38,580 nucleotides of DNA from Novosphingobium naphthalenivorans NBRC 102051 (GTDB lineage: Bacteria; Pseudomonadota; Alphaproteobacteria; Sphingomonadales; Sphingomonadaceae), in contig NZ_BCTX01000050.1 in assembly GCF_001590985.1 (NCBI RefSeq), forward strand, positions 1 through 38,580, written 5' to 3'. The position numbers and the translations under genes were made by a program. The first letter of the stretch is position 1; each line of letters begins with the position of its first letter. Of the stretch, positions 1-8,423 are shown piece by piece. Under the pieces are notes generated by a model. That model searched no databases and was not told the DNA's origin. It saw nothing but the letters and a program-made list of their open reading frames with translations.

Positions 1-256
1 TCTGGAAGAGGCCGGGCAAGCGATGGACCTCGTCGAGAACGACCAGCTTGTCTTGGTGGCTCGTGAGATACTGCTCGGCGTCGGCGATCTTCGCACGATC
101 GGCTTCGGATTCCAGGTCGAGATACACAGATGGCCGCGTCGCAGCGATTTCCTGAGCCAGGGTGGTCTTGCCAACCTGTCGCGGCCCGAGCAGGGCGACA
201 GCAGGCGTCTCGTCAAGCCTTGCGGCCAGTTCCGTCCTGATACGTCGTTTAATCAT
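1..256 (-). CDS. AAA ATPase (AAA_14/DUF4143-type), N-terminal part, cut by window edge
   Basis: The minus strand is open from an ATG at 256 to the window edge (85 codons). Near residue 26 it carries a Walker A motif, GPRQVGKTTLA, and near residue 76 a Walker B-like stretch, LVVLDEVHRLPG. Both are characteristic of the AAA_14/DUF4143 single-domain ATPases, which usually run about 370-400 residues, so most of the gene lies outside the window. A GAGG sits directly against the ATG, too close for a normal ribosome-binding site; the start is still chosen because the protein begins just before the conserved N-terminal helix. A 7-bp inverted repeat lies a few bases upstream. Substrate and role are unknown for most family members. 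It points away from traH and is not part of the transfer operon. Confidence 0.85.
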   Translation of the reverse strand, partial: MIKRRIRTELAARLDETPAVALLGPRQVGKTTLAQEIAATRPSVYLDLESEADRAKIADAEQYLTSHQDKLVVLDEVHRLPGLFQ

Positions 257-264
257 CCTCGTAT

Positions 265-285
265 ATTCGGATCGCAACTCCGAAT
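265..285. promoter_or_regulatory. Inverted repeat between the AAA ATPase gene and traH
   Basis: ATTCGGA and TCCGAAT form perfect 7-bp arms separated by 7 bases. The repeat is 8 bases upstream of the ATPase start codon (minus strand) and about 100 bases upstream of traH. A 10-bp palindrome, GATAATTATC, lies at 293-302. The position fits an operator in a divergent promoter region; the binding protein is not known. Confidence 0.45.
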
Positions 286-381
286 TTACAAGGATAATTA
301 TCACACCCCGTCATTCTTTCCGTGGCAAGCTCTGCTGGCGGGCGAGCTGTCGCGACCATTTCTGCGAAGAGGATTCCCGCC

Positions 382-1800
382 ATGGTTCGACCCCGCCTGA
401 TTACCGCGTTGTGCGCCCTGCTCGCCTGCTGGTGCGCTGCTGCGCCGGCCCACGCCCAGAGCTGGGCGGAAAGCTGGTTCGACAATGTGACCTATACCTC
501 GCCTGGCAGTTTCGAGGATCAGACCCGGGGCTACGTCACGGCAGGCGGTATGTCCGGACGGGTCGACGTCCATAACGACTATCTGATGTCGATCAGCCTT
601 CCCAAGGTGCGCGCCGGCTGCGGCGGCATCGATATGTTTTTAGGCGGCATGAGTTTCCTCGACCCCGATTATCTCGTCCAGAAACTGGAGAGCATCCTTC
701 AGGCGGCGCCCGCCGTGGCCTTTCAATATCTCCTCGAAACCTTGGACGAGAAGATGGGGAACATCATCTCGAAGATGGAAGCCGCCACCAATTTCCTGAA
801 CAGTATCCAGGTCAACGACTGCCGACTCGCCAACCGCATGGTCCAGATCGCCAAGGGCGACGACAATATGGGCGGGATCATCGAGGAGATGACGGGGTAC
901 AAGTCGGTCAAGGAGGGCTTTGCCAAGAGCTATCAACAAAGCCGCGAGAAGATCCAGGCGAACAACAACAACCCGACCGAGGATCTGAAGGATGTGCTCG
1001 CCAACTGCCCGGCGGAAGTCACGGACATCTTCCGTACCGGGTCGCTGCTATCCCACGCTGCCTCGCGCGTCGGCGCCGGCGACTGGGCGAGCGTGATGCG
1101 CGCCCGCGTGGGCGACGTCTATATGCGCTGGGATCCGGCCGATAAGGTTCCGTTGTTCACCGCCATCCCACAATGCCCCGCGCAGGACACCGAAAGCTCG
1201 CAGGATTTCCTGACCGGGCGCGTCCAGCGTCGATCGCTGAACATCCCGCCATCGGCGGCGGATTGCTCGCAGGATGGCGGCGGCCGCGGCGCGCTTATCC
1301 TTGCGCGTGAGCGCATGGAATCGATCGCCACCAAGATCAGGACGCGCGCCGCGCTCAGCACCGAGGAGCGCCAGTTCGTCGCCAACGTCCGGACGCTGCC
1401 GATCTACCGGATGCTCGAATGGGGCGTGCGGCAGGGCGTGGTCGACTCGGTTATCTCCGATACCGACGAGTTGGTCGCGCTGACGCTTGCCTATCAGATG
1501 CTCAACGACCTCACCCGCACGATCGATTTCACGGTGAGTAATGCCGAGCGGGGCGCGACCACGGCCGGTGCCGCCGATGGCAACAACGCCAATGTCTGCC
1601 AGACACGCATCCTCTCCAAGGGCATCGAGCAGCTGCGGGATCTGCGCGACGAGGTGCTGCGCCAGCGTGCGCAGATGCGGCAGAGCTATATGGCAGCGCT
1701 CTCGGCGGCGAACCTGTCGGCGAACTATGCGGGCCTCATCCGCGACCGCGACCGCGATGCTCGCGACGCCGCCGGCGCGGCGGCCGCGCGCAACCAGTAA
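382..1800 (+). CDS. traH: Conjugal transfer pilus assembly protein TraH (F-type T4SS)
   Basis: A protein of 472 residues with a Sec signal peptide (about residues 1-26, ending AHAQ), followed by the TraH family core: the glycine-rich N-terminal region (TRGYVTAGGMSGRVDV), a GCGGIDMFLGGMSF block and a helical C-terminal half ending in charged coiled-coil-like sequence. In the F system TraH is a periplasmic/outer-membrane-associated factor needed for pilus assembly. The length is normal for the family (about 450-470). An upstream in-frame ATG at 322 is possible, but the ATG at 382 is preferred: it gives a clean signal peptide and has an AAGAGGA ribosome-binding site 8-9 bases upstream. traG follows 14 bases downstream, so the two are an operon. 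The expected upstream neighbours (traF, traN or trbB) are absent. Confidence 0.93.
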   Translation: MVRPRLITALCALLACWCAAAPAHAQSWAESWFDNVTYTSPGSFEDQTRGYVTAGGMSGRVDVHNDYLMSISLPKVRAGCGGIDMFLGGMSFLDPDYLVQKLESILQAAPAVAFQYLLETLDEKMGNIISKMEAATNFLNSIQVNDCRLANRMVQIAKGDDNMGGIIEEMTGYKSVKEGFAKSYQQSREKIQANNNNPTEDLKDVLANCPAEVTDIFRTGSLLSHAASRVGAGDWASVMRARVGDVYMRWDPADKVPLFTAIPQCPAQDTESSQDFLTGRVQRRSLNIPPSAADCSQDGGGRGALILARERMESIATKIRTRAALSTEERQFVANVRTLPIYRMLEWGVRQGVVDSVISDTDELVALTLAYQMLNDLTRTIDFTVSNAERGATTAGAADGNNANVCQTRILSKGIEQLRDLRDEVLRQRAQMRQSYMAALSAANLSANYAGLIRDRDRDARDAAGAAAARNQ

Positions 1801-1814
1801 CGGGAGGCAAGTCC

Positions 1815-4800
1815 ATGCGCCGCATCGCCAAACTGCTTGCCCTCCTCCCCGCGCTGCTCGCCGCTACGCCGGCGCTGGCCGTCGATACGAGTTTCCACAC
1901 CTATGACGGTTTCGCCGAGACGGTGGAGGCGTTTCGGCTCGTCTCGATGATCTTCGCTGATCCCCGATATGAGACGCTGGTGCTGATCGTCGCGACGGTC
2001 GGGATCGGCCTTGGGGCGATAGTGGCGAGCGTGCGCGGCTCGGGAATGGGGCTGGTCGCATTCGGGTTCCAAATGCTGTTCGGCGTCGGGCTGTTCGTGG
2101 GGCTGATCGCCACCACGGGCACGGTCCATGTCTATGACCGAGTCCGCAACGCCTATCAGCCAGTCGGCGGCGTCCCCAATCTGCTTGTGCTGGTGGCGGG
2201 TGTGACCAACATGATCGAGCGGGCGCTGGTCGAGACCATCGACGACAATACCATTGACCCCGATGCGAAGATCGAGTTCGGCGCGGGTGGCCACAGCTTC
2301 GATCTCTTCCTCAACGCGGTTTCCCCGCGCGGCCCCATGACCGACACCTTCCTCGACGCGACCATCAAGGACTATGTCCGGCAATGTTATCCGGTGGCGC
2401 GCGTTTCAGCTGCCTATGGGATCGATGACGACAAGCTGTTCCGCACGGCAACGGACCTGCCGGGCGCCTTCGCGGCGATGGCCGGACCCGCCACTTTCTC
2501 GACCGTCTATACCGAGAGCGACAAGGGCGGCACGACGATGAGCTGCACCGATGCCTGGACGCATATCTCGGATCGCCTGTCCGACCCTGCCTTGTTCGAC
2601 GGCTATACGCGGCAGATCTGCGCCCGCACCGGCTTCAACGTCGACGACGCGCAACAGATGAACCGATGCCGCCAGCAGTTGGGCGAGATGGGTCAGATGA
2701 TGCTCGGTCAGCCGCTGTCCACTCAGGCGCTCCTGACCCACATCTTACTCGGCAATACGGTTGGTGACGTCCTGTTCGAGGATTCGCCGGCCAGCGCGGC
2801 GCGCGTCATGGCCAACCGGGCAGTGATCTCGAACGGTCTTGCGACCCTGTCGGTCGCCAATGAATGGATGCCAACGATCCGGGCGACGGTGTTCGGGATC
2901 ATGCTATTCATGGTGCCTGTCGCGCTGCTGTTCATCCTGACGCCGATCAATCTCCGGGTCGCGAGCTTCGCGCTCGGCCTGTTCGTGTTCGTAGCTCTCT
3001 GGGGCGTTATTGACGCGGGCATCTATCAGCTCACGCTGGGCCGTGCCCATGCCGCGCTCGAGGAATTGCGATCGAACGCGCTCGCCGCCAATGCGTGGTT
3101 GCTAGCACCCTCGGCGGCGATGAAGGCGCTGGCGATCTTCGGCAGCTTCCGCACAGCGGCAGCCGGCCTGGCAGGCGCCTTCGTGTTCACCGTGTTCCGC
3201 TTCAGCGGCAATGTCTTCACCTCTTTCACCTCGGGCGCGCTTGGTGTCGCCGGCCAGGGCACGGCGGCGGCCGCTCCGATGGCGACGACCGAGGGACAAG
3301 CCTCGGCACTCGAAGCCCAGGCCTCCGCGCTCGGCACGCGGGCGCGGGCAGCCGCATCCTCCAGCTTCGGGGATTTCGGCGAGAGATCGACATTTGGGGC
3401 CAACCGAGCGTTCGGCCAGGCAGATCACATCCTGGGCGAGCGTCCAGGCACATCCGGCGGCACCGCTTTCGCTCTCGGCGGCCTTCAGGGCGCCGAGGAA
3501 CTGGGAAGGCTCGCCCCCGCCCTCAACGGGCGCGATCTGGCGGATCCACAGGTCGCGCGGGCAGTCCGGGCGAATGCTGCGACGACAGCTATTCACCAGT
3601 TCGCCGAAAAGGATGCGCTTCGCACGCTCGGCACCACCTATTTCGGGGAAGGTCAGACCGGTGAAAAGGCGTTCGCCGCTTTCGCGCAGAATCTCGTCCA
3701 GTGGCGCGCCTTCGGCGATCAACGGGCTTACGGGATGATGATGCAGGCGGCGACCCGGCACTTCGAGCGTGGCGGCTATTCCGCTAAGGATGCTGAACTC
3801 AAGGCGTCCGGGATCATTGCCGAGGCACAGTCCGATCCCACCTTCGCGAAGCTGATCGCCAATACCTTCGACCAGGAGCGCTTGCTCGAGAACGATCTCA
3901 CCGCGGCGCAGACCCAGGTCGGCGCGATGGAAGGCCGACGCGATTATGCCGGCGACAATGTCGCCGGGGTGGAGCGGTCCAATGTCGCGACCGAACAGGC
4001 TTGGCGTTCTGGCAGTAACCAGGGCCAACGCGAGGCCGCCGCGATGCTTGGCCTCCCCGTGGACGAGACATCCCGCCGCATCGGTTTCATCAACGCGCTC
4101 TCCGGCGAAGCGCGAAGCACCGCGATCACCCAGCTCGCGCGCGCGACCGGGCGGAACGAGGGTCAGGTCGAGCGCGCGCTGGAGCGCTATAATGCCGCGG
4201 TTAGTGTCGGCACGGCTGATGGTGCGACCGCTGAGGCGGCGCGCGAGGGAACCAGCGTCTATGGCCGCACGCTAGAGGCGGCTGGCTATGATTTCGCGGA
4301 ACGCTCGGGCAAGCTCGATGCGCAGCGCGAAGTCGGTACCAGCGGCACGCGCGATGCGGCCCGGATCGGCGAGCAGCGGCGGCAATCGGAGAATTTCGGC
4401 TTTGCCGAAGGCGCCGCTGCGGCCGGTGTCTCGACGCGCGAGGCAGCGCGTCTCGACAGCTTCATCCAGGCGCTGAGCCGCACGGCCGGCAATCAGGTGG
4501 ACATGGCCGAAGGCGGCGCGGAAGGCATCGCCGATCGCGCGCGGAACGAGCGTCTGACCCGCATCGTCGACAATGAGCGTCTGACCCGAATGCAGGGGCT
4601 GCTCGCCGAAAACGGCGTTACCCTGACCAAGCGACAGATCGCCATGGACCAGAATGGTGATCTCAGCCTCAACCTGACGCCCCAGACCGCCGCTGCGATG
4701 TATAAGGCTGGTCTCATCAACGAGAGCCAGCTCGGCGCAATCGCCAATGGCGGGCGGGCACGGTTCAGCTTCGCTGATAATGACCTGCTGGTGTCGAGCG

Positions 4801-5540
4801 GGACCGACTTCAGCCGTTCAGCGCGCAACGATACCAGCACGCGGTTCGAGGCGGGTAAGCAGGCCGGCCCCGATACGATCGAGCATTTCATGGGCGGTGG
4901 TGAGGAAGGCCGTGCCGCGATGGAGAATTGGCTGCGCGGTGGCTTCGAGATGGACCGCAAAGGGAATTGGCGGCTCAAGCCTCAAGTTGCCGACACGCTC
5001 CAGCGCGACGTGCAGGCGATCATGACGCAGACTGGTTGGACCCGATCTATTTCGCGGAGCGCAATGCATCAGGTATCACAAGGGACGATAGTCGGTGGCC
5101 AGATCGAAGGCGGGGCCTCGCGCGGAGGACGCGGTTCTGGAGCGAAGGACGGGAATTCGACGTCTTCGGGGTATAGTGGGCGAGCTTCTGTGCAGGTCGG
5201 CGCAAGCAGTAGCGATACGGGCACAGGCTCGATCGACGCAATGGCAACGATGGACATCGTAAACTATGACGTGCGCGAAGCTATCGCCAATGCGGAACGT
5301 GCATCCACAAAATCTGCGGCTCCTGAGAAGGCCTTCTCCCTCGAATTGAGCCGACAAATCCTCGGCTCTCAAGGTCTAAGAAACCGATATCTAACCCAAT
5401 CCTCATCTGGCCGAGGCGTAGGAGATTGGTCTGCTCCGCTAACAGGTATAGAGCAGCGCAGCATTCTCGATACGGGCCGCTTCTCTGATGATTTGGATCA
5501 TAGCTCTCGAGACGGCGACGCTGAATTTAAGAAAAGATAG
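1815..5540 (+). CDS. traG: Conjugal transfer protein TraG (mating-pair formation and stabilisation, F-type)
   Basis: A protein of 1241 residues. It starts with a signal-like hydrophobic stretch (residues 1-22). Membrane segments follow at roughly 53-72 and 77-98, with more near 355-405 and 440-465; this is the TraG_N architecture. Residues about 480-1241 form a long, Ala/Gly/Arg-rich, mostly helical soluble tail. In F-type systems the N-terminal part works in pilus assembly and the large periplasmic C-terminal part in mating-pair stabilisation and recognition of entry exclusion. A GGGAGG ribosome-binding site lies about 7 bases before the ATG. The gene is directly downstream of traH, as in F-like transfer operons of sphingomonad plasmids. 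It ends 3 bases from the stop of the convergent membrane-protein gene, with no obvious terminator hairpin. The last 150 residues are Ser/Gly-rich and probably poorly conserved. Confidence 0.93.
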   Translation: MRRIAKLLALLPALLAATPALAVDTSFHTYDGFAETVEAFRLVSMIFADPRYETLVLIVATVGIGLGAIVASVRGSGMGLVAFGFQMLFGVGLFVGLIATTGTVHVYDRVRNAYQPVGGVPNLLVLVAGVTNMIERALVETIDDNTIDPDAKIEFGAGGHSFDLFLNAVSPRGPMTDTFLDATIKDYVRQCYPVARVSAAYGIDDDKLFRTATDLPGAFAAMAGPATFSTVYTESDKGGTTMSCTDAWTHISDRLSDPALFDGYTRQICARTGFNVDDAQQMNRCRQQLGEMGQMMLGQPLSTQALLTHILLGNTVGDVLFEDSPASAARVMANRAVISNGLATLSVANEWMPTIRATVFGIMLFMVPVALLFILTPINLRVASFALGLFVFVALWGVIDAGIYQLTLGRAHAALEELRSNALAANAWLLAPSAAMKALAIFGSFRTAAAGLAGAFVFTVFRFSGNVFTSFTSGALGVAGQGTAAAAPMATTEGQASALEAQASALGTRARAAASSSFGDFGERSTFGANRAFGQADHILGERPGTSGGTAFALGGLQGAEELGRLAPALNGRDLADPQVARAVRANAATTAIHQFAEKDALRTLGTTYFGEGQTGEKAFAAFAQNLVQWRAFGDQRAYGMMMQAATRHFERGGYSAKDAELKASGIIAEAQSDPTFAKLIANTFDQERLLENDLTAAQTQVGAMEGRRDYAGDNVAGVERSNVATEQAWRSGSNQGQREAAAMLGLPVDETSRRIGFINALSGEARSTAITQLARATGRNEGQVERALERYNAAVSVGTADGATAEAAREGTSVYGRTLEAAGYDFAERSGKLDAQREVGTSGTRDAARIGEQRRQSENFGFAEGAAAAGVSTREAARLDSFIQALSRTAGNQVDMAEGGAEGIADRARNERLTRIVDNERLTRMQGLLAENGVTLTKRQIAMDQNGDLSLNLTPQTAAAMYKAGLINESQLGAIANGGRARFSFADNDLLVSSGTDFSRSARNDTSTRFEAGKQAGPDTIEHFMGGGEEGRAAMENWLRGGFEMDRKGNWRLKPQVADTLQRDVQAIMTQTGWTRSISRSAMHQVSQGTIVGGQIEGGASRGGRGSGAKDGNSTSSGYSGRASVQVGASSSDTGTGSIDAMATMDIVNYDVREAIANAERASTKSAAPEKAFSLELSRQILGSQGLRNRYLTQSSSGRGVGDWSAPLTGIEQRSILDTGRFSDDLDHSSRDGDAEFKKR

Positions 5541-5543
5541 CCA

Positions 5544-5990
5544 TCAGTTGTGACGGTGCCTGACAATATAGGCCGGATTTGCGGGATTCAGAGGCGAACG
5601 GATGTCGGTCGGATCGGACATATACGACATCGGAATAGGGCGATGGAAGCCGATACCGTCGCCACTATAGAGTTCATCAGTATGATCACCGTCGGCACTT
5701 TCGTCCGTATAGCCGGGGTCCCAAGGGAAAACCACTTGCTGCCGCCAAACCCAAAGTGCACGGATAGCGACGTACCAGAAGAGCGCGAATGGATGAAAGA
5801 TCAGCGTGAGAACCAACGCAAAGGTTCCGTCGGGAGGAACGAGGGTCTTGGGAGCGAAAAGGGCGACGAGCCAAGTCGTCACCGCCATCAGCCACCAGAG
5901 CTTTGCATACCAAGGCTTCCACAGCCAGGCCGAGAGACCGGGCCAGGGTGCTTTGTTTGCGGCATCTTTGGTTTCGATGGTCTGCTCCAT
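5544..5990 (-). CDS. Small inner-membrane protein of unknown function
   Basis: A protein of 148 residues; I do not recognise a named family. Residues 1-20 are hydrophilic. A Trp-rich segment follows (WLWKPWYAKLWWLMAVTTWL), continuing into one membrane helix (about 30-47), then a second (about 57-80, FALVLTLIFHPFALFWYVAI). The C-terminal 60 residues are acidic, then Pro/Asn-rich and soluble. The start is supported by an AAAGGA ribosome-binding site 7 bases upstream of the ATG at 5990. It is convergent with traG and divergent from the MbcA/RES module. Its place next to traG suggests an accessory role in the transfer region (for example surface exclusion or envelope function), but that is inference from position only. 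Confidence 0.75.
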   Translation of the reverse strand: MEQTIETKDAANKAPWPGLSAWLWKPWYAKLWWLMAVTTWLVALFAPKTLVPPDGTFALVLTLIFHPFALFWYVAIRALWVWRQQVVFPWDPGYTDESADGDHTDELYSGDGIGFHRPIPMSYMSDPTDIRSPLNPANPAYIVRHRHN

Positions 5991-6060
5991 CGCGAAATCC
6001 TTTCGATAGCCATATAGCAGTTCGGATCGCGATTGTCACGGCGGAATGGCGATCAGCGCT

Positions 6061-6103
6061 TGTCCTTTTTGTCGCTATTGGCATATTGGAGACAGAAAGG
6101 ACA
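6061..6103. promoter_or_regulatory. Promoter and near-perfect 13-bp inverted repeat upstream of the MbcA-RES operon
   Basis: TGTCCTTTTTGTC (6061-6073) and GACAGAAAGGACA (6091-6103) pair at 12 of 13 positions across a 17-base spacer. A plausible sigma-70 promoter lies inside it: TTGTCC at 6060-6065 and CATATT at 6082-6087, 16 bases apart. The right arm also contains the AAAGG ribosome-binding site of the antitoxin gene. This is the expected layout of a self-repressing toxin-antitoxin operator. Confidence 0.6.
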
Positions 6104-6106
6104 CCG

Positions 6107-6742
6107 ATGGCAACCAACGCTTCTCTCGTTCCGGCGCGTCGGAAAACAGGCGGTCGCAGCACGAGCCTGACGAACGATACGCTGCGGCGCAAGGCGCTCG
6201 AAAAGCTGACGCTCGCCATCGTCAAGGCGGTCGAGTCCGCGAGCGATGATACGCTGGCCGATATCGTGGGCACGTCTGATCTTCGCCATGCGCTGGCCAT
6301 CGCGCCGCGCGACATCGCCCCAGAATCGCCCGCCGATCTCGAAGCGATCATGGCAGCGCGCGAGAAGACGGTCCGCTTCCGCGAGGACATGGCCGCCCGC
6401 GCGGGCGGCATGCTCGATCGCGCCGACGTCGCAGCGATGTTTGGGGTCACGCCAGCCGCGATCGACAAGCAACGCCAGCGCCGGCAAATCCTGGGGGTCC
6501 CCTATGGAGCCGAGATGCGCTATCCCGCCGCGCAGTTCGTCGACGGCGAGGTGCTACAGGGTCTCAAGGCTGTGCTGGAGGCCTTCGATGACATGAATCC
6601 TTGGGAGCAGCTGATGATGCTCACCACACCGCTCGAAGGGTTCGGTGCGCAACCCGAGACGATCTTGCAAACGCTGACCAGACGGCCGGAGCCGAGGGTG
6701 TTGAAGCAGCTTGCAGCGCTCGCGGCGAGCTGGGCAGCCTGA
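6107..6742 (+). CDS. MbcA/ParS/Xre-type antitoxin of a RES toxin-antitoxin pair
   Basis: A protein of 211 residues. The N-terminal 60 residues are basic and helical. A helix-turn-helix-like segment lies around residues 105-130 (DRADVAAMFGVTPAAIDKQR). The C-terminal 60 residues (PAAQF...WEQLMMLTTPLEG... to the end) match the antitoxin Xre/MbcA/ParS toxin-binding domain. The Trp-rich WEQLMMLT block and the Arg-rich C-terminus are typical of the segment that blocks the RES active site. The start at 6107 has a GAAAGGA ribosome-binding site; longer in-frame starts run back into the divergent promoter. The RES toxin begins 6 bases after the stop. Members of this pairing bind and neutralise the toxin and repress their own operon; the inverted repeat upstream supports this here. 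Confidence 0.88.
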   Translation: MATNASLVPARRKTGGRSTSLTNDTLRRKALEKLTLAIVKAVESASDDTLADIVGTSDLRHALAIAPRDIAPESPADLEAIMAAREKTVRFREDMAARAGGMLDRADVAAMFGVTPAAIDKQRQRRQILGVPYGAEMRYPAAQFVDGEVLQGLKAVLEAFDDMNPWEQLMMLTTPLEGFGAQPETILQTLTRRPEPRVLKQLAALAASWAA

Positions 6743-6748
6743 TCATCC

Positions 6749-7309
6749 GTGCCGACCGTTCGACTGAGACGGATCGATGCCGGCGTTCGCCTTTATCGCA
6801 TCCACCGTACCGGCCATGACCCGATCTACTTCGGACCAGATGGCGAGACGCCGCTGTCCCGTTATGACTCGCCCGATGGCAGCTACAAGGTTTTGTATGC
6901 CGCCCGGACTCTCGAAACAGCCTTCGGCGAAACCCTCGTTCGCGCGCCCGCGACTCCGCACGTTCTTTCGACGATGGTAGAGGCGCGGGTGCGCAGCGAA
7001 CTGGTAACGACAAGGCCGCTCCGACTCTATCCACTCCTCGACGCCGGCGTCTCGGCGCACGGACTGTCCTTCACGGACCTTCATGGGATCGACTATGTCC
7101 GAAGCTGGGCGGTTTGCGCCGAGATCCACGCCACGACTGCCGCAGATGGCATCCTCTATACCTCCCGGTTCGACAACCGGCGCTGCGTCGCCCTGTTTGA
7201 TCGTGCGGCCGCGGCGATCGAAGCCGGCCCGGTGAGCAGGGTCTCAATATCGCCGTCCGAAGCTGCGGCCCTGGCAGGCCATTTCGGCAAAATTTATGTC
7301 GAGCCTTAG
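6749..7309 (+). CDS. RES-domain NAD+-degrading toxin
   Basis: A protein of 186 residues covering one full RES domain. The residues that name the family are visible: Arg in RLYRIHR (about 17-20), Glu in ETAFGET (about 54-60) and Ser in YTSRFDNRR (about 139). RES toxins degrade intracellular NAD+, by phosphorolysis in MbcT and by hydrolysis or phosphorolysis in relatives, and halt growth until the antitoxin binds. The start is a GTG at 6749; the antitoxin stop is in the same frame, so no longer form is possible, and translation is probably coupled to the antitoxin. The AraC gene converges from the other side 80 bases downstream. Confidence 0.93.
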   Translation: MPTVRLRRIDAGVRLYRIHRTGHDPIYFGPDGETPLSRYDSPDGSYKVLYAARTLETAFGETLVRAPATPHVLSTMVEARVRSELVTTRPLRLYPLLDAGVSAHGLSFTDLHGIDYVRSWAVCAEIHATTAADGILYTSRFDNRRCVALFDRAAAAIEAGPVSRVSISPSEAAALAGHFGKIYVEP

Positions 7310-7389
7310 GGCGGGATAACGAGGGTATCGCGAAGCGGGGCACGCCGGAACCGGAAGAGATGAGGAAATCATTCGAAATTGCTAGTGCG

Positions 7390-8298
7390 CTACACAGCCA
7401 AACGCCGATGTTGCATTGGCGTGCATCCCACCGACCGGCGAAATGCGGCGCTGAAAGCCGCTTCGGATTCATAGCCGACAGAGAACCCGATGCTCGCCAC
7501 GCTCTCATCGGTGTGCCGCAAGCGATCGGCGGCAAGGCGCATCCGCCATCCGGTGAGGTAGCCAAGCGGCGTCTGCCCGACGACATCTCGAAACCGCCCT
7601 GCGAAAACAGTCCGGGACATGCCAGCGAACCCGGCCAGTTCGGCGAGTGTCCACCGCCGGGCTGGCTCCCCGTGCATAGCCCCCAGGACGCGCGCAAGGC
7701 GCGGATCGGCCAGCGCCCCCAGCCAACCAGTATGTTTCTCCTTGTCCGAGGCCAGCCAGAGCCGGATTACCTGGAGAAGCATGATCTGTGCGAGATGGTC
7801 CGCCATCAGTGTGCCGCCGGGCAACCCTTGTTTCAATTCCGTCGCCAATTGTTCCAGCGACCAGCGTAGCACCGCCGCCTGGTTCGAAGCGTAACGGACA
7901 TGGACGATGGCCGGCAAGGCGTTGAACAGCAGCTCGGCATGTCTGCCATCGAAGAAAAAGCGGCCACCGATCAGGAGGAAATCTCCACCACCATTGCAGG
8001 TCGCGACACAATTCAACGCTTGGTCGTAGATTGTCGCGGATTCGATCGCGGGGAGCGTTCTGTCGGTCGTAAAAAGGAATGGGCGCCCGCGCGTCAGCAG
8101 GAAGCAGTCACCCGCCTCAATACGCAACGGCTCGGACTCGCCATCGACCTGCACCCAGCACGCGCCCCGCAAGACAGCGTTGAACTTGATACCCTCATGG
8201 GCTGGAAAGCGGATCGCCCACTCTCCCCCCGCATCGAGGCCCGCGCTGATTATGCTTCGGGACCTCAACAGGGAAAGCACATCGGACAACGGGTCCAT
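7390..8298 (-). CDS. AraC-family transcriptional regulator with cupin sensor domain
   Basis: A protein of 302 residues. The N-terminal half is a cupin-like sensor of the AraC_binding_2/cupin_6 kind (WVQVDGESEPLRIEAGDCFLL at about 45-66, then the RGRPF turn). The C-terminal 100 residues hold the two AraC helix-turn-helix motifs (WTLAELAGFAGMSRTVFAGRF and VASIGFSVGYESEAAFSAAF). Related regulators begin MDPLSDVL, so the ATG at 8298 is chosen; an in-frame ATG at 8364 would add 22 unrelated residues. It is divergent from an SDR gene. By family habit it probably controls that gene, and an 8-bp inverted repeat lies between them. Confidence 0.9.
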   Translation of the reverse strand: MDPLSDVLSLLRSRSIISAGLDAGGEWAIRFPAHEGIKFNAVLRGACWVQVDGESEPLRIEAGDCFLLTRGRPFLFTTDRTLPAIESATIYDQALNCVATCNGGGDFLLIGGRFFFDGRHAELLFNALPAIVHVRYASNQAAVLRWSLEQLATELKQGLPGGTLMADHLAQIMLLQVIRLWLASDKEKHTGWLGALADPRLARVLGAMHGEPARRWTLAELAGFAGMSRTVFAGRFRDVVGQTPLGYLTGWRMRLAADRLRHTDESVASIGFSVGYESEAAFSAAFRRSVGCTPMQHRRLAV

Positions 8299-8378
8299 AT
8301 CACAACAATCCGAACTAGCGCGATAGATTGGCGAACTCTGGCGCATGGATCGTTCGATTGCCATCGCTAACTCTACCC

Positions 8379-8407
8379 CAGGCAGGATCAGCGATCTGGC
8401 CTGCCTG
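8379..8407. promoter_or_regulatory. Inverted repeat in the AraC/SDR divergent region (candidate operator)
   Basis: CAGGCAGG (8379-8386) and CCTGCCTG (8400-8407) are perfect 8-bp arms around a 13-base spacer. The repeat ends 16 bases before the SDR start codon. The position suits an operator that blocks or activates the SDR promoter. Which protein binds is not shown; the adjacent AraC regulator is the obvious candidate. Confidence 0.45.
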
Positions 8408-8423
8408 TTATTGGAGAACGATC

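Noticed and set aside
23..400. Plus-strand open frame of 125 codons at the window start
   Set aside because: It is the antisense of the AAA ATPase, whose Walker A and B motifs are clear on the minus strand, and it ends inside traH.
3102..4028. Long minus-strand open frame (308 codons) inside traG
   Set aside because: It is a high-GC shadow of the conserved traG frame, with no ribosome-binding site and no recognisable domain.
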